From Pirellulales bacterium (GTDB lineage: Bacteria > Planctomycetota > Planctomycetia > Pirellulales > PALSA-1355): a stretch of 64,000 bases of DNA. The notes beneath the pieces are model-generated. The model searched no databases. It was not told where the DNA came from and worked only from the letters and a program-made list of their open reading frames with translations. Location: contig JALHMI010000011.1 of NCBI GenBank assembly GCA_022844125.1, positions 221,333 to 285,332 on the forward strand. Direction: 5' to 3'. The translations under genes were made by a program, and so were the position numbers. Below are positions 27,340-35,776 of this stretch, piece by piece (positions within the stretch are counted from its first letter, which is position 1; every line of letters starts with the position of its first letter).

Positions 27340-29142
27340 ATGTCTCTGCCCATCGAACAGTATGGCATGATCGGCGACTGCCAGACGGCGGCCTTGGTCG
27401 GAAGCAATGGTTCGATCGATTGGCTTTGCCTGCCGTCGTTCGACTCCGAAGCCTGCTTCGCGGCCTTGTTGGGTGACAACAGTAATGGCCGCTGGCTGCT
27501 CGCGCCGGTCGATTCGCAGTTCAAATCGCGCCGGCGCTATCGCGGCGACACGCTGATTCTCGAGACCGACTTCGAAACGCCTGAAGGCGTCTGCACGGTG
27601 ATCGACTTCATGCCCCCTCGGACCAAAGAGCCGGACCTAGTGCGCATCGTAGTTGGCCGCAAGGGTGCCGTTCGCATGCAGATGGAACTGGTCATTCGGT
27701 TTGACTATGGTGCTGTCGTTCCCTGGGTGCAGCGGACCGCTCGCGGGCTTAAAGCCACGGCCGGCCCCAACACGCTGCTGTTGGAAACGTCGCTTGAGGT
27801 GCATGGCGCCGATCACAAAACCGTGTCCGAATTCACGATTCACGAAGGCGAGCAGATTCCGCTTGTCTTGATGTGGCACGCCTCGCACAAGCCGCCGCCC
27901 GGCAGCCTTGATGCCTTGGACACTCTCGAGCACACCGAAGAGTGGTGGCAAGCCTGGGCGGCGAAGTCGTTCTACGTCGGCCCCTGGCGCGACGCAGTCA
28001 TGCGGTCGCTGATCACGCTCAAGGCGCTCACTTTTGCTCCCACCGGCGGACTGGTCGCCGCGGCCACAACTTCGCTTCCCGAGCGCCTCGGCAGCGTGCG
28101 CAACTGGGACTATCGCTTCTGCTGGCTTCGCGACGCCACGTTCACGCTCTACTCGCTGCTTGTGACCGGCTACACTGAGGAAGCCGCCGCCTTTCGAGAT
28201 TGGCTGCTCCGGGCCGTCGCCGGCGATCCCCGCAAGCTGCAGATCATGTACAGCATCATGGGCGAGCGCCGGCTCACCGAACTCGAACTCCCCTGGCTCG
28301 CCGGGTACGAAGGATCCCAGCCGGTGCGCACCGGCAATGCCGCTTCTGATCAGTTTCAACTCGACGTGTATGGCGAAGTTCTGGACATGCTGCACGTTTG
28401 CCGTCGCCACGGTCTGCCACGCGAGGACAGCGTCTGGAACTTTGAGAAAGCTCTCCTTGGATTCCTCGACACCGCCTGGCAAGAACCGGACGAGGGCATC
28501 TGGGAGGTGCGCGGGCCAAGACGTCATTTCACCCACTCCAAAGTCATGGCCTGGGTCGCATTCGACCGCGCGATAATCGCCGTGCGGCGATTTGGCTTCA
28601 AAGGTCCCGTTGAACGGTGGGAAGCCACTCGCGATGCCATCCACCAGGAAGTCTGCACAGAGGGTTTTAACACGGATCTGAATGCGTTCGTGCAGTACTT
28701 CGGTTCCACCCTGCTCGATGCCAGCCTACTTACGATCCCGCTCGTCGGCTTTCTGCCTTGTCACGATCCTCGGGTGAAAGGCACATTCGATGCGATTGGC
28801 CGCACGCTTATGCGCGGCGGTTTCGTCGATCGCTATGTGAACCTCGAGCACGTCGATGGACTGCCACCTGGCGAGGCATCGTTCCTGCTCTGTTCGTTCT
28901 GGTATGTCGATAACCTCTTGCTGCAGGGGCGCCACGAGGAGGCCGTGCAGATGTTCGAGCGACTGCTCCAGGCGCGCAACGACCTGGGGCTCTTCTCCGA
29001 GTGTTACGACGTCGAACTCGGCCGGATGCTCGGCAACTTTCCCCAGGCGTTTTCGCATGTCGGACTGGTGAACACGGCGCGAAACCTTGCGGCCGCGGGC
29101 GGCCCTGCCGAGAACCGAACGAACGAGCACGCCAGCGGATGA
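27340..29142 (+). CDS. Glycoside hydrolase family 15 enzyme (glucoamylase/trehalase-like)
   Basis: 600-residue cytoplasmic-looking protein (no signal peptide) of the GH15 type that hydrolyses alpha-glucosidic bonds. It opens MSLPIEQYGMIGDCQTAALV and GSIDWLCLPSFDSEACFAAL, the standard GH15 N-terminal beta domain, and then has the (alpha/alpha)6 barrel with RNWDYRFCWLRDATF, KLQIMYSIMGE and IWEVRGPRRHFTHSKVMAW. The latter segment carries one of the two catalytic glutamates in homologues. Bacterial members of this form are often trehalases or glucoamylases acting on storage glucan; substrate is not decidable here. ATG 27340 chosen as the family-like start; the frame opens at 27178. Confidence 0.9.
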   Translation: MSLPIEQYGMIGDCQTAALVGSNGSIDWLCLPSFDSEACFAALLGDNSNGRWLLAPVDSQFKSRRRYRGDTLILETDFETPEGVCTVIDFMPPRTKEPDLVRIVVGRKGAVRMQMELVIRFDYGAVVPWVQRTARGLKATAGPNTLLLETSLEVHGADHKTVSEFTIHEGEQIPLVLMWHASHKPPPGSLDALDTLEHTEEWWQAWAAKSFYVGPWRDAVMRSLITLKALTFAPTGGLVAAATTSLPERLGSVRNWDYRFCWLRDATFTLYSLLVTGYTEEAAAFRDWLLRAVAGDPRKLQIMYSIMGERRLTELELPWLAGYEGSQPVRTGNAASDQFQLDVYGEVLDMLHVCRRHGLPREDSVWNFEKALLGFLDTAWQEPDEGIWEVRGPRRHFTHSKVMAWVAFDRAIIAVRRFGFKGPVERWEATRDAIHQEVCTEGFNTDLNAFVQYFGSTLLDASLLTIPLVGFLPCHDPRVKGTFDAIGRTLMRGGFVDRYVNLEHVDGLPPGEASFLLCSFWYVDNLLLQGRHEEAVQMFERLLQARNDLGLFSECYDVELGRMLGNFPQAFSHVGLVNTARNLAAAGGPAENRTNEHASG

Positions 29143-29143
29143 A

Positions 29144-29176
29144 GAAAGGGCCGACAGTTTCTCGTCGGCCCCTTTC
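29144..29176. terminator. Bidirectional intrinsic terminator
   Basis: GAAAGGGCCGAC, 8-base loop, GTCGGCCCCTTTC (one bulged C). It sits in the 63-base gap between two convergent genes and has A/T-rich outer ends on both sides, so it can stop transcription both ways. Confidence 0.75.
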
Positions 29177-29205
29177 TGCTTCGTTCGGTTGCGAGAGTCA
29201 GCGCT

Positions 29206-30528
29206 CTAGTCGCCGCGCAGCTTCAGCCCCTGGGCCGTCAGCTTCTCGCGGACTTCGTTGAGGCTCGTCACGCCGAAGTTCTTGCATTCCAGCAGGTCGT
29301 CGCCCGTCCGCCGCAAGAGTTCGCCGATTGTGTTTAGTCCCAGTCGAATCATACACTTGCGGGCACGCACCGAAAGGTTCAAGTCGGCAATCGGCCGCTC
29401 GAGCAAAGCCTGCTCGTCCGGCGACATGAACTCCGGTTCGAAGGTCGGCTCCGGCTCGGGCTTGGTCGTCGCGAATTGACCAAGCGAGAGACCCTTCGAG
29501 GCGAGCATCTCGCGAATTTCCACCAGTGAGGTTTCGCCAAAGTTCTTGCTCGCGAGCAGTTCCGCCTCGGTGCAACGCGCCAGATCGCCCAGGGTTTCGA
29601 TGCCCATTTTCTGCAAACAGTTGCGGCTGCGGACCGACAGCTCGAAGTCGCTGACTGGTACGTTCAGCACTTGGCTCGCGCGGTCGCGTTTGCGCTGGGC
29701 CTCTTCGTCATAGTACATGTCGCCCGAGGCCTGCGCGTCCTTCAGGAACAGCCTCGCCCGGGCGTGATTCGGATGTTGATCCAGAATCCTCAGGTAGCAC
29801 TGCTGGGCCTTGTCGAACTGCAGTCGATCTTCGTACAGCACGCCCAGGTTCAGTAGCGTTCCCATGTAGGTGGGGAACTGCTGAGCCGATCGCTCGTACA
29901 GGTCGACGGCGAGGTCTTCGTTGCCGTGGCGATCGTTTTCGCGAGCCAAGCCGAATAGCGCGCCCGGATGATTCGGATCGCCTTCCACGGCTCGTTCGTA
30001 CAAGGCGACGACTTCGGAGGTGTTGCCACCGAGCGCTGCAACCGTGGCACCGCGCTGATAGAGGTACTCCGCGGTTTGTTCGACGGCGCCGCTGAGCGCG
30101 TCAAGCGTAGCCAAGGCCGATTCCGGGTGGCCACTCATTCGCTGCGACTCGGCCTTGCTGAGCGTGCAGTCGTCCGAGTTGTAGCCCGCTCCTTTGGCCG
30201 CCTCGAACGACGCGATGGCCTGCTCGAAACGTTCCTGGGCGAAGTGGCACTTGGCCAGGTAGTAGTGCGCGAGCGCGCCGCCGTCGCCCTGCTTCAGTGT
30301 GTCGATGGCCGAGCTGTAGCGTCCCAGCAGGTATTGGCAGACGCCCAATCGCACGCTGGCGGCAGGGCTGCGCTCTTCACGCGACTCAAGTTCTCCCACC
30401 GCGTCGCGAAGCGTGCGATACTGCGTGAAGTCTTCCGAAACTGCCGCGACGATCTGCTTGATTTCCTGCGGCCCAAATGGCCCGCCGCCGAGCACGACCT
30501 GTTTGACGTCCGACTCGACAATAGACAT
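29206..30528 (-). CDS. TPR protein with two RNA polymerase alpha-CTD-like domains
   Basis: 440 residues. Residues ~50-270 are tetratricopeptide-type helical repeats (for example LAHYYLAKCHFAQERFEQAI and GTLLNLGVLYEDRLQFDKAQ). Residues ~285-345 and ~380-440 are two copies of the domain that ends RpoA: NVPVSDFELSVRSRNCLQK ... ELLASKNFGETSLVEI and DLNLSVRARKCMIRLG ... LLECKNFGVTSLNEV. In the first copy the equivalents of the E. coli alpha residues R265, N268 and C269 (VRSRNC) are kept; in the second N268 is Lys (VRARKC). This suggests binding to AT-rich DNA or to transcription factors. No RpoA N-terminal assembly domain is present. Function unknown; tRNA-Thr lies upstream. Confidence 0.85.
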   Translation of the reverse strand: MSIVESDVKQVVLGGGPFGPQEIKQIVAAVSEDFTQYRTLRDAVGELESREERSPAASVRLGVCQYLLGRYSSAIDTLKQGDGGALAHYYLAKCHFAQERFEQAIASFEAAKGAGYNSDDCTLSKAESQRMSGHPESALATLDALSGAVEQTAEYLYQRGATVAALGGNTSEVVALYERAVEGDPNHPGALFGLARENDRHGNEDLAVDLYERSAQQFPTYMGTLLNLGVLYEDRLQFDKAQQCYLRILDQHPNHARARLFLKDAQASGDMYYDEEAQRKRDRASQVLNVPVSDFELSVRSRNCLQKMGIETLGDLARCTEAELLASKNFGETSLVEIREMLASKGLSLGQFATTKPEPEPTFEPEFMSPDEQALLERPIADLNLSVRARKCMIRLGLNTIGELLRRTGDDLLECKNFGVTSLNEVREKLTAQGLKLRGD

Positions 30529-30660
30529 GCGATGCTACCTCCAGCCTTTGGGAATCCGCACGAAATCGATCCAGTACTCCCAAGCCCGACGGGGCCGGGA
30601 ACTTACTGCTACGCACTGCAGCAGAGTAGTGCCGCTGGGATCGCTCGCGCAACCACGAAA

Positions 30661-30733
30661 GCCAGCGGCGGGAGTCGAACCCGCAACCCCCGCATTACGA
30701 ATGCGGTGCTCTGCCAATTGAAGCTACGCTGGC
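30661..30733 (-). tRNA. tRNA-Thr (anticodon CGU)
   Basis: 73 bases. Acceptor arms GCCAGCG/CGCTGGC, anticodon stem CCGCA/TGCGG with loop TTCGTAA (anticodon CGT), T-arm GCGGGTTCGACTCCCGC. D-arm GCTTCAATTGGCAGAGC. CCA is not encoded. Reads ACG codons. Confidence 0.95.
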
Positions 30734-30872
30734 AATTCAAGCCCCTAAGTCTACCTCCCCAGGGCAGTTCCGCCAAGGGCTGGTCGAGCGGCACTTGGGA
30801 GGCTTCCCTCGTCACTCGAGCAGCGATTGCCGAAAGTCACCCGGCCGCCTTGGAAGCGTCCGCGCGCACCCC

Positions 30873-30906
30873 GACTTGGGCGAGCTTTTGCAAACTCGCC
30901 CAAGTC
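30873..30906. terminator. Strong inverted repeat downstream of amt
   Basis: GACTTGGGCGAG (30873-30884) and CTCGCCCAAGTC (30895-30906) form a perfect 12-base-pair stem with a 10-base loop. It lies between tRNA-Thr and the end of the ammonium transporter gene. No clear U tract, so factor-independent termination is uncertain. Confidence 0.5.
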
Positions 30907-30918
30907 TAAGGGGCGTCC

Positions 30919-30942
30919 TTCTGGCTAAGCGGAAAGCCAGAA
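30919..30942 (-). terminator. Hairpin closer to the amt 3' end
   Basis: TTCTGGCT (30919-30926) pairs AGCCAGAA (30935-30942) with an 8-base loop, about 85 bases past the amt stop on the minus strand. Possible terminator or 3' end stabiliser, working with the stronger repeat beyond it. Confidence 0.4.
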
Positions 30943-31026
30943 ATCGCTCTTTAGGTTTCTAGGAGGAGCGTCCGCGCCCCACACCTACTCGGCTGGAGGC
31001 GCGAAAGTTCCCGCGGCGGTTTACCG

Positions 31027-32523
31027 TTAGGCCACCTCGCTGTGGAATTGGAAGCCGTGATAGGCCTCGTTCCCGTGCTCGCCGTAGTCGAGACCCTCGG
31101 CCTCTTCCTCGGGCGAAACGCGCAGGCCAACCGTGTACTTCAGACCGTAGAAGCAGATCGCTCCGGTCACGATGCACCAGCCGAAGACGGCACCGACGCC
31201 GATCGCTTGATTCACAAGCTGCTCGGCGCCACCACCCATGAACAAGCCCGGCAACGGCGAAGCTTCGCCCGTACCGGCCGAGAACAGACCCAGGGAGAGG
31301 GTTCCCCAGGCACCGCACACGCCGTGTACCGAAACGGCGCCCACCGGATCGTCGATCTTCAGCACGTGGTCGATGAACACAACCGCAAGCACGACCAGCA
31401 CGCCGCCGATGGCGCCAATGATCGCGGCGCTCGGCATCGAAACCCAGGCACACGGGGCGGTAATCGATACCAACCCGGCGAGGGCTCCATTCAGAGCCAT
31501 CGTGCCTTCCCATTTCTTGAACATCACCTTGGCCGTGCACAGCGCGGCAATCGCGCCCGCAGCGCCAGCAATATTCGTCACGATCGTGATCTTGGCCACG
31601 CTGACGGCATCGGCTGCCATCGTGCTGCCCGGGTTAAAGCCGAACCAGCCCAACCACAGGATGAACACGCCCAGGCCAACCAGTACCAGGTTGTGACCTG
31701 GAATCGCGCGGGCCTTTCCGTCCGCGCTGTACTTGCCCGTGCGTGGGCCGAGTACGAAGGCTCCGACAAGTGCCAGCCAGGCGCCGACGCTATGCACGAC
31801 GGTCGAACCGGCAAAGTCCCAGAAGCCGCGAGCCGCGAGCCAACCACCACCCCAGATCCAGTGACCCGAGATCGGATAGATGATCGTCGAAATGATGATG
31901 CTGTACAGCATGTAGGAGGTAAACTTGGTGCGCTCGGCCATGGCGCCCGAGACGATTGTGGCGGCCGTGGCGGCGAACACCAGCTGGAAGAAGAACTTGG
32001 CATCGAGCGGCACGCTGGTCCAGGAGAGCGATGCGAAGTTCGAGACTTCGGCGCCGTCCACCGTTTCAAACGTTTCGTTGAGGAAGAACCCACTGTCGCC
32101 CATGAAGGCGTTGCCCGTGCTGAACATCAGGCCGAAACCCACAGCCCAGAAGGCGAAGCTGCCGAAGCAGTAATCCAGCAGGTTCTTCATCAGGATGTTG
32201 ACTGAGTTCTTCGCACGCGTGAGGCCAATTTCGACGAGCGCAAAACCGGCCTGCATCCACATCACGAGGAAGCCCGCAATCATCACCCAGATCGTGTCCA
32301 GCGCGACGCTCAGCGAAGCATCATCTTTGTTGAATCCAAACGTGGGTTCCGCCGGCGGCGTTTCAGCAGCTTCCGCGGATTCAGCGGGTGCCTCAGTCGC
32401 TGCTTCCGCTGCCGGAGTTTCAGCCGGCGACTCCTCCTGAGCGTACAACACGGTGGCTGCCGAGATCGTCAACATGACGACCGCGAGTGCAGCCCACAAA
32501 CGGGGACTCAATAGCGTACTCAT
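31027..32523 (-). CDS. amt: Ammonium transporter (Amt/MEP/Rh family)
   Basis: 498 residues. A signal peptide (AALAVVMLTISAATVLYAQ) is followed by a ~30-residue acidic Ala/Pro/Glu segment, then the 11-helix Amt core with WMQAGFALVEIG, GHWIWGGGWLA, FAGSTVVHSVGAWLALVGA (with the first pore His) and GAVSVHGVCGAWGTL (second pore His). Conducts ammonium across the inner membrane. No PII gene (glnK) adjoins it, contrary to the common glnK-amtB order. A sigma-54 promoter-like site upstream suggests nitrogen control. Confidence 0.93.
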   Translation of the reverse strand: MSTLLSPRLWAALAVVMLTISAATVLYAQEESPAETPAAEAATEAPAESAEAAETPPAEPTFGFNKDDASLSVALDTIWVMIAGFLVMWMQAGFALVEIGLTRAKNSVNILMKNLLDYCFGSFAFWAVGFGLMFSTGNAFMGDSGFFLNETFETVDGAEVSNFASLSWTSVPLDAKFFFQLVFAATAATIVSGAMAERTKFTSYMLYSIIISTIIYPISGHWIWGGGWLAARGFWDFAGSTVVHSVGAWLALVGAFVLGPRTGKYSADGKARAIPGHNLVLVGLGVFILWLGWFGFNPGSTMAADAVSVAKITIVTNIAGAAGAIAALCTAKVMFKKWEGTMALNGALAGLVSITAPCAWVSMPSAAIIGAIGGVLVVLAVVFIDHVLKIDDPVGAVSVHGVCGAWGTLSLGLFSAGTGEASPLPGLFMGGGAEQLVNQAIGVGAVFGWCIVTGAICFYGLKYTVGLRVSPEEEAEGLDYGEHGNEAYHGFQFHSEVA

Positions 32524-33201
32524 TCAAAAACCTCCACTTAAGCAGAAGGACGAGAACATGCCCAGCGCGCAGCGGTAGCGTAGCCGTGAGCGCGCATGGA
32601 CGAACCAACGGAACAACAGGTAAGTCAATGATCCGCAAGGCAGGTTGCGAGTGGCGACGGACGCGAACGCAAAACTCAGCAGGCGGAATCAGGTCACGTG
32701 AAAGCGCTACGCACAACAGCCCGCACGAGCTGTCAAAGCGCGCGGAACCAGAACGGCTCCAAAGTTCCGATCAAACGCCACCGGCGCAACTGACATAGAG
32801 CGTCAGGTACAACAGATGCTCGCAACTGAAATTGACGTCGTTCGTTTGCGACATCGCTTCGCTTTGCTGCGAGCAGGGTAGGGTCGGGCACCAGAATTAA
32901 CGCACGCGACGCTGCCTTAGGCAAGTGACGTGCCAACGGTGCTTGCATGTCCCGCGTTTTTCTAAGTGGCACAAGTGTTTCCCGAGAAAACTGCCGAAAA
33001 ACAAGTTGCCTGAGATTGTCGACGGCACAAGCTCGCAGGGTCGCTGCCAGAGGTGTAGGCAATCGCGGATGAAAATCGCAGCAGCCGCCGATCGCTTGCC
33101 GCAGACCTTTGGGTTGTGAGCTAGAGTTCCCCTGGACCAGGGCCGGCGGGCAACCACCTTCAATTCTCAGCCCCGCCCAACCATCGCAGCGGGGGGCCGC
33201 T
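32524..33201. other. Divergent intergenic region upstream of amt
   Basis: 678 bases between divergent amt and the first PAP2-type gene. It holds the sigma-54 promoter-like site (32921-32935) and a half copy of the REP-like hairpin (32582-32595). No open frame on either strand resembles a PII or other known protein. Confidence 0.6.
32921..32935 (-). promoter_or_regulatory. Sigma-54 promoter-like site for amt
   Basis: Read on the minus strand it is TGGCACG-TCAC-TTGC, matching the -24/-12 consensus TGGCACG-N4-TTGC in all specified bases; the next base is C rather than A/T. Transcription would start near 32909 and run towards amt, with a leader of about 385 bases. Sigma-54 with NtrC commonly drives amt genes under nitrogen limitation. 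Confidence 0.65.
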
Positions 33202-34221
33202 ATGGCGGTCAAAGGCGCAGCGTCTGATTTTCGATCGGCAATCGCAGGCAAACCAACCAGGATAGGTTCGCCTGACTGGGAGATTCCCTTCCATCGATCC
33301 ATGATCGGGACCACGTTGGCCGTGGCCGGCATTTCGCTTGTCGGACATTTCTACCTTGGACTTCACCTGGATTTGAAGGCCTGCTTCCCCTTGGTCGGCA
33401 TGTTGGCGGTCCTGGTCCTCGTGGCGGCTCAGTACGCCTGGCGCGGAGAGGCCCGCTGTTTCGGCGTCGTGATGATGGTGATCTGGGTGGTGCTGATCAC
33501 CAATTGCCACTTCTTTCCGATGTATATGGCCGCTCGCACGGACGTTCCGATGTGCGACGATGTCCTGGCTCGCTGCGATCGCGCTCTAGGCATCGAAGTA
33601 CCCAAGGTTCGGGCCGCAATAGCCGCCTATCCCAAGTGGAACGCCTTTCTGCTCATCATCTATGGAACGTTGATTCCGTTGATGACTGCCGCCACGATCG
33701 TTCCCCCGCTGCTGAATCGCATGGATTTGTCCAAACGCTTCGTCGTGGGGAGTATCATCGCAGCGACGATTTCGTTACCGATATTCGCCGTAGTTCAGGC
33801 CGTGGGACCCTGGGAACACTACGACTTTCCGCCCGCCATCGATTCGCTTGGCGCCAAAGCACAATTGCTCTCGACGCTAAAGATGGATGAACCCTTCGTG
33901 ATCGATATTAAGAATCGCGACGGGCTGATCACATTCCCCTCGTTTCACGTCGTCCTTACCGTGCTCGCTGCCGTCGCTCTTTGGCCGATTCGCTGGCTGC
34001 GCTGGCCGGCAACCGTCTGGGCCGCGCTGATCGTCATCTCCACGGTCACCACGGGCATCCACTACACGATCGACGTGCTGGGCGGCCTGGGGCTGGCGGT
34101 TACCGCACATGCCGGCGCCAAGCTGCTCTGCCGCGATCAGCCGTTGGCCTGGCCCGCCCGGCTTAGCCGCTTGAGCCCGAGCTTGCGCGGCCGCTGCACG
34201 CTCCGGGCAAAGTTTCGCTAG
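33202..34221 (+). CDS. PAP2/inositolphosphorylceramide-synthase-like membrane protein, copy 1
   Basis: 339 residues with about six hydrophobic helices. Near the C-terminus GLITFPSFHVVLTVLA and TTGIHYTIDVLGG supply the C2 (S-F-H) and C3 (H-x3-D) catalytic motifs of the PAP2_3 group, which includes fungal Aur1 IPC synthase and lipid phosphotransferases/phosphatases; the C1 KxxxxxxRP motif is not seen, as in Aur1-like members. Probably removes or transfers a phosphate-linked head group on the outer membrane leaflet. ATG 33202 preferred (G-rich stretch upstream); the frame opens at 33109. Confidence 0.8.
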   Translation: MAVKGAASDFRSAIAGKPTRIGSPDWEIPFHRSMIGTTLAVAGISLVGHFYLGLHLDLKACFPLVGMLAVLVLVAAQYAWRGEARCFGVVMMVIWVVLITNCHFFPMYMAARTDVPMCDDVLARCDRALGIEVPKVRAAIAAYPKWNAFLLIIYGTLIPLMTAATIVPPLLNRMDLSKRFVVGSIIAATISLPIFAVVQAVGPWEHYDFPPAIDSLGAKAQLLSTLKMDEPFVIDIKNRDGLITFPSFHVVLTVLAAVALWPIRWLRWPATVWAALIVISTVTTGIHYTIDVLGGLGLAVTAHAGAKLLCRDQPLAWPARLSRLSPSLRGRCTLRAKFR

Positions 34222-34354
34222 GCCAACCCCGTTAGGCGTTGTGAGGCGCATGCCGGCGTTGCGGGTTATGCGGCCTTCGAACTTCCACCGCCAAACGCTG
34301 GGTGGAACCTAAAATTACGTTGTTTGTCCGCCTACTCCGCATGGAAGTCGCCGC

Positions 34355-35347
34355 ATGCCCCTGCCCACTTCGCTTGCCCCTGATTCGTTGCAAGTGCACC
34401 AGTTCTCAGGTGAACGTGGCGAGACGGCGCGTGCATCGCGGATTGAGACCATCAGTCCCTGCTCGCGGATGATGATTCGCCTCACGCTCGCGACGGGCAT
34501 CGCCACCGCGCTGCTCTTCGCCGTGCGCGGGCTTTCATTCCCGAGCGGAGACGTTTGGGAGCCTATGCTCACCTGCCTGGCACTTGTCGGCGTCGCGGCG
34601 TTCTATCGCTGGGTTCGACCCGCTGCGAACTTTGTGCTGACGGCCAAGGCACTCGCCGTCCTGGTCGGCTATTCGACGCTCTATGCGCTGCTGATGTACG
34701 CGATCGCCACTTGCGGGCGACCACTGGTCGACGCGGCGCTCGCGCGCGCGGACGAATCGCTCGGACTCTCGGCGCCGGCAACCGTGGCTTGGGCTAACCA
34801 GCACCCAACGATTGCCTGGGTCCTGAGGGCGGCCTATTTCTCGCTGATCCCGCAAACAATTCTGGTCGTCGTCTGGTTGGGATTGCGCGGTCGCAGTGAG
34901 CGGCTCGATTCTTTCCTGGTTCGCTTCATTCTTGCCAGTCTGATCACGGTCGTTGGCTTTTACTTCTGGCCGGCCGCAGGCACCTACGGCAGCATCTATC
35001 AGCTTGCTATGCCCGATTACTGCGTCAAGTGCTTCAGTCATCTTTGCGAGCTGCGGTCCGGAGCGCAAACCGTGATCACCTGGCGCGGCTCGCAAGGATT
35101 GATCACGTTTCCCTCATTCCACACGATCTGGGCGCTGTTGCTCGCCACCGCCTTCATCGGCTCACGGTTTTTTTGGCACATGGCCCTGTTGAATGCGCTG
35201 GTCGTGTTCTCGACCATCACGACAGGTATGCACTACTACAGCGACGTCTGGGCCGGGATCGTGGTCACGATCGGCGTGATCGCGGCGACGCGCATTCCGC
35301 ACGCCCGTCCGTCCGTCGAGTCGCCTCGCTCGGCTGCTACTGCGTAG
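34355..35347 (+). CDS. PAP2/inositolphosphorylceramide-synthase-like membrane protein, copy 2
   Basis: 330 residues, paralogue of the preceding gene: QGLITFPSFHTIWALL and TTGMHYYSDVWAG align with its C2 and C3 motifs, and the middle segments (FLVRFILASLITVVGFYFWP) are topologically equivalent. The first ~38 residues lack membrane character; ATG 34469 or ATG 34472 (MMIRLTLATG) is a plausible alternative start. The tandem arrangement suggests duplication and divergence. A lipid kinase gene follows after a structured intergenic element. Confidence 0.8.
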   Translation: MPLPTSLAPDSLQVHQFSGERGETARASRIETISPCSRMMIRLTLATGIATALLFAVRGLSFPSGDVWEPMLTCLALVGVAAFYRWVRPAANFVLTAKALAVLVGYSTLYALLMYAIATCGRPLVDAALARADESLGLSAPATVAWANQHPTIAWVLRAAYFSLIPQTILVVVWLGLRGRSERLDSFLVRFILASLITVVGFYFWPAAGTYGSIYQLAMPDYCVKCFSHLCELRSGAQTVITWRGSQGLITFPSFHTIWALLLATAFIGSRFFWHMALLNALVVFSTITTGMHYYSDVWAGIVVTIGVIAATRIPHARPSVESPRSAATA

Positions 35348-35352
35348 TAACG

Positions 35353-35386
35353 GCAGCAGCGCAATAAAAGCAGCAGCGCAATAAAA
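35353..35386. repeat. 17-base perfect tandem duplication
   Basis: GCAGCAGCGCAATAAAA occurs twice head to tail (35353-35369, 35370-35386), starting 5 bases after the PAP2 copy 2 stop and ending one base before the three-way-junction element. Confidence 0.8.
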
Positions 35387-35387
35387 A

Positions 35388-35473
35388 GGGGCCTCTGATG
35401 CGCCAAGTACGATTGGCGTTGCCGGGCAGTTAGGGGCAAGGTAACTGACCGGCTAAACTTCATCAGAGGCCCC
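35388..35473. ncRNA. Three-way-junction structured element
   Basis: Closing stem P1 GGGGCCTCTGATG (35388-35400) with CATCAGAGGCCCC (35461-35473), 13 perfect pairs. Inside: P2 CGCCAA-GTACGA-TTGGCG (35401-35418) and P3 GCCGG-g-CAGTTA, 9-base loop, TAACTG-a-CCGGC (35421-35453), then a 7-base joining strand. Nearly every base is accounted for. Read on the minus strand P1 is followed by TTTTTATT, so a minus-strand RNA ending there is possible; on the plus strand it would lie in the 3' region of the PAP2 gene. No known RNA class recognised. Confidence 0.5.
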
Positions 35474-35776
35474 ACGGGCCGCAAGGATGAACGCCCACAA
35501 CGGGGCGAGGCCAGTGTTTATGCAAGCGGAGTGCCAGCTCCGTGGGAATCCTCAGCAGTTCCATGGCCGATGCTGTAACATCAATAGCTAGATTAAGTTG
35601 CGTAACCAGTCCGGAATTTGGATCGCGTTTCGCGAGAGTTCGCAGTTTGAGGCGTTCCGCCGCAGGTGCCGTGTTTCAGGACAGCAGTTCAAATGCTGAC
35701 GCGCTGGCGACCTCCGGCGTCCAAGATTAAGACCTCCGCCGTGGACTGGCGGCGATTTGGCGTTTAGCAGCCGGGC
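35474..35776. other. Intergenic stretch before the lipid kinase gene
   Basis: 303 bases. A small hairpin GGAG-TGCCAG-CTCC lies at 35528-35541. No gene or promoter could be supported. Confidence 0.4.

Noticed and set aside
32524..32908. A PII (glnK) gene in the amt leader
   Set aside because: No open frame on the minus strand carries PII motifs such as the Tyr-containing T-loop.
35393..35473. Hammerhead ribozyme in the three-way junction
   Set aside because: CUGAUG is present next to a stem, but the required GAAA strand and cleavage-site geometry are missing on both strands.
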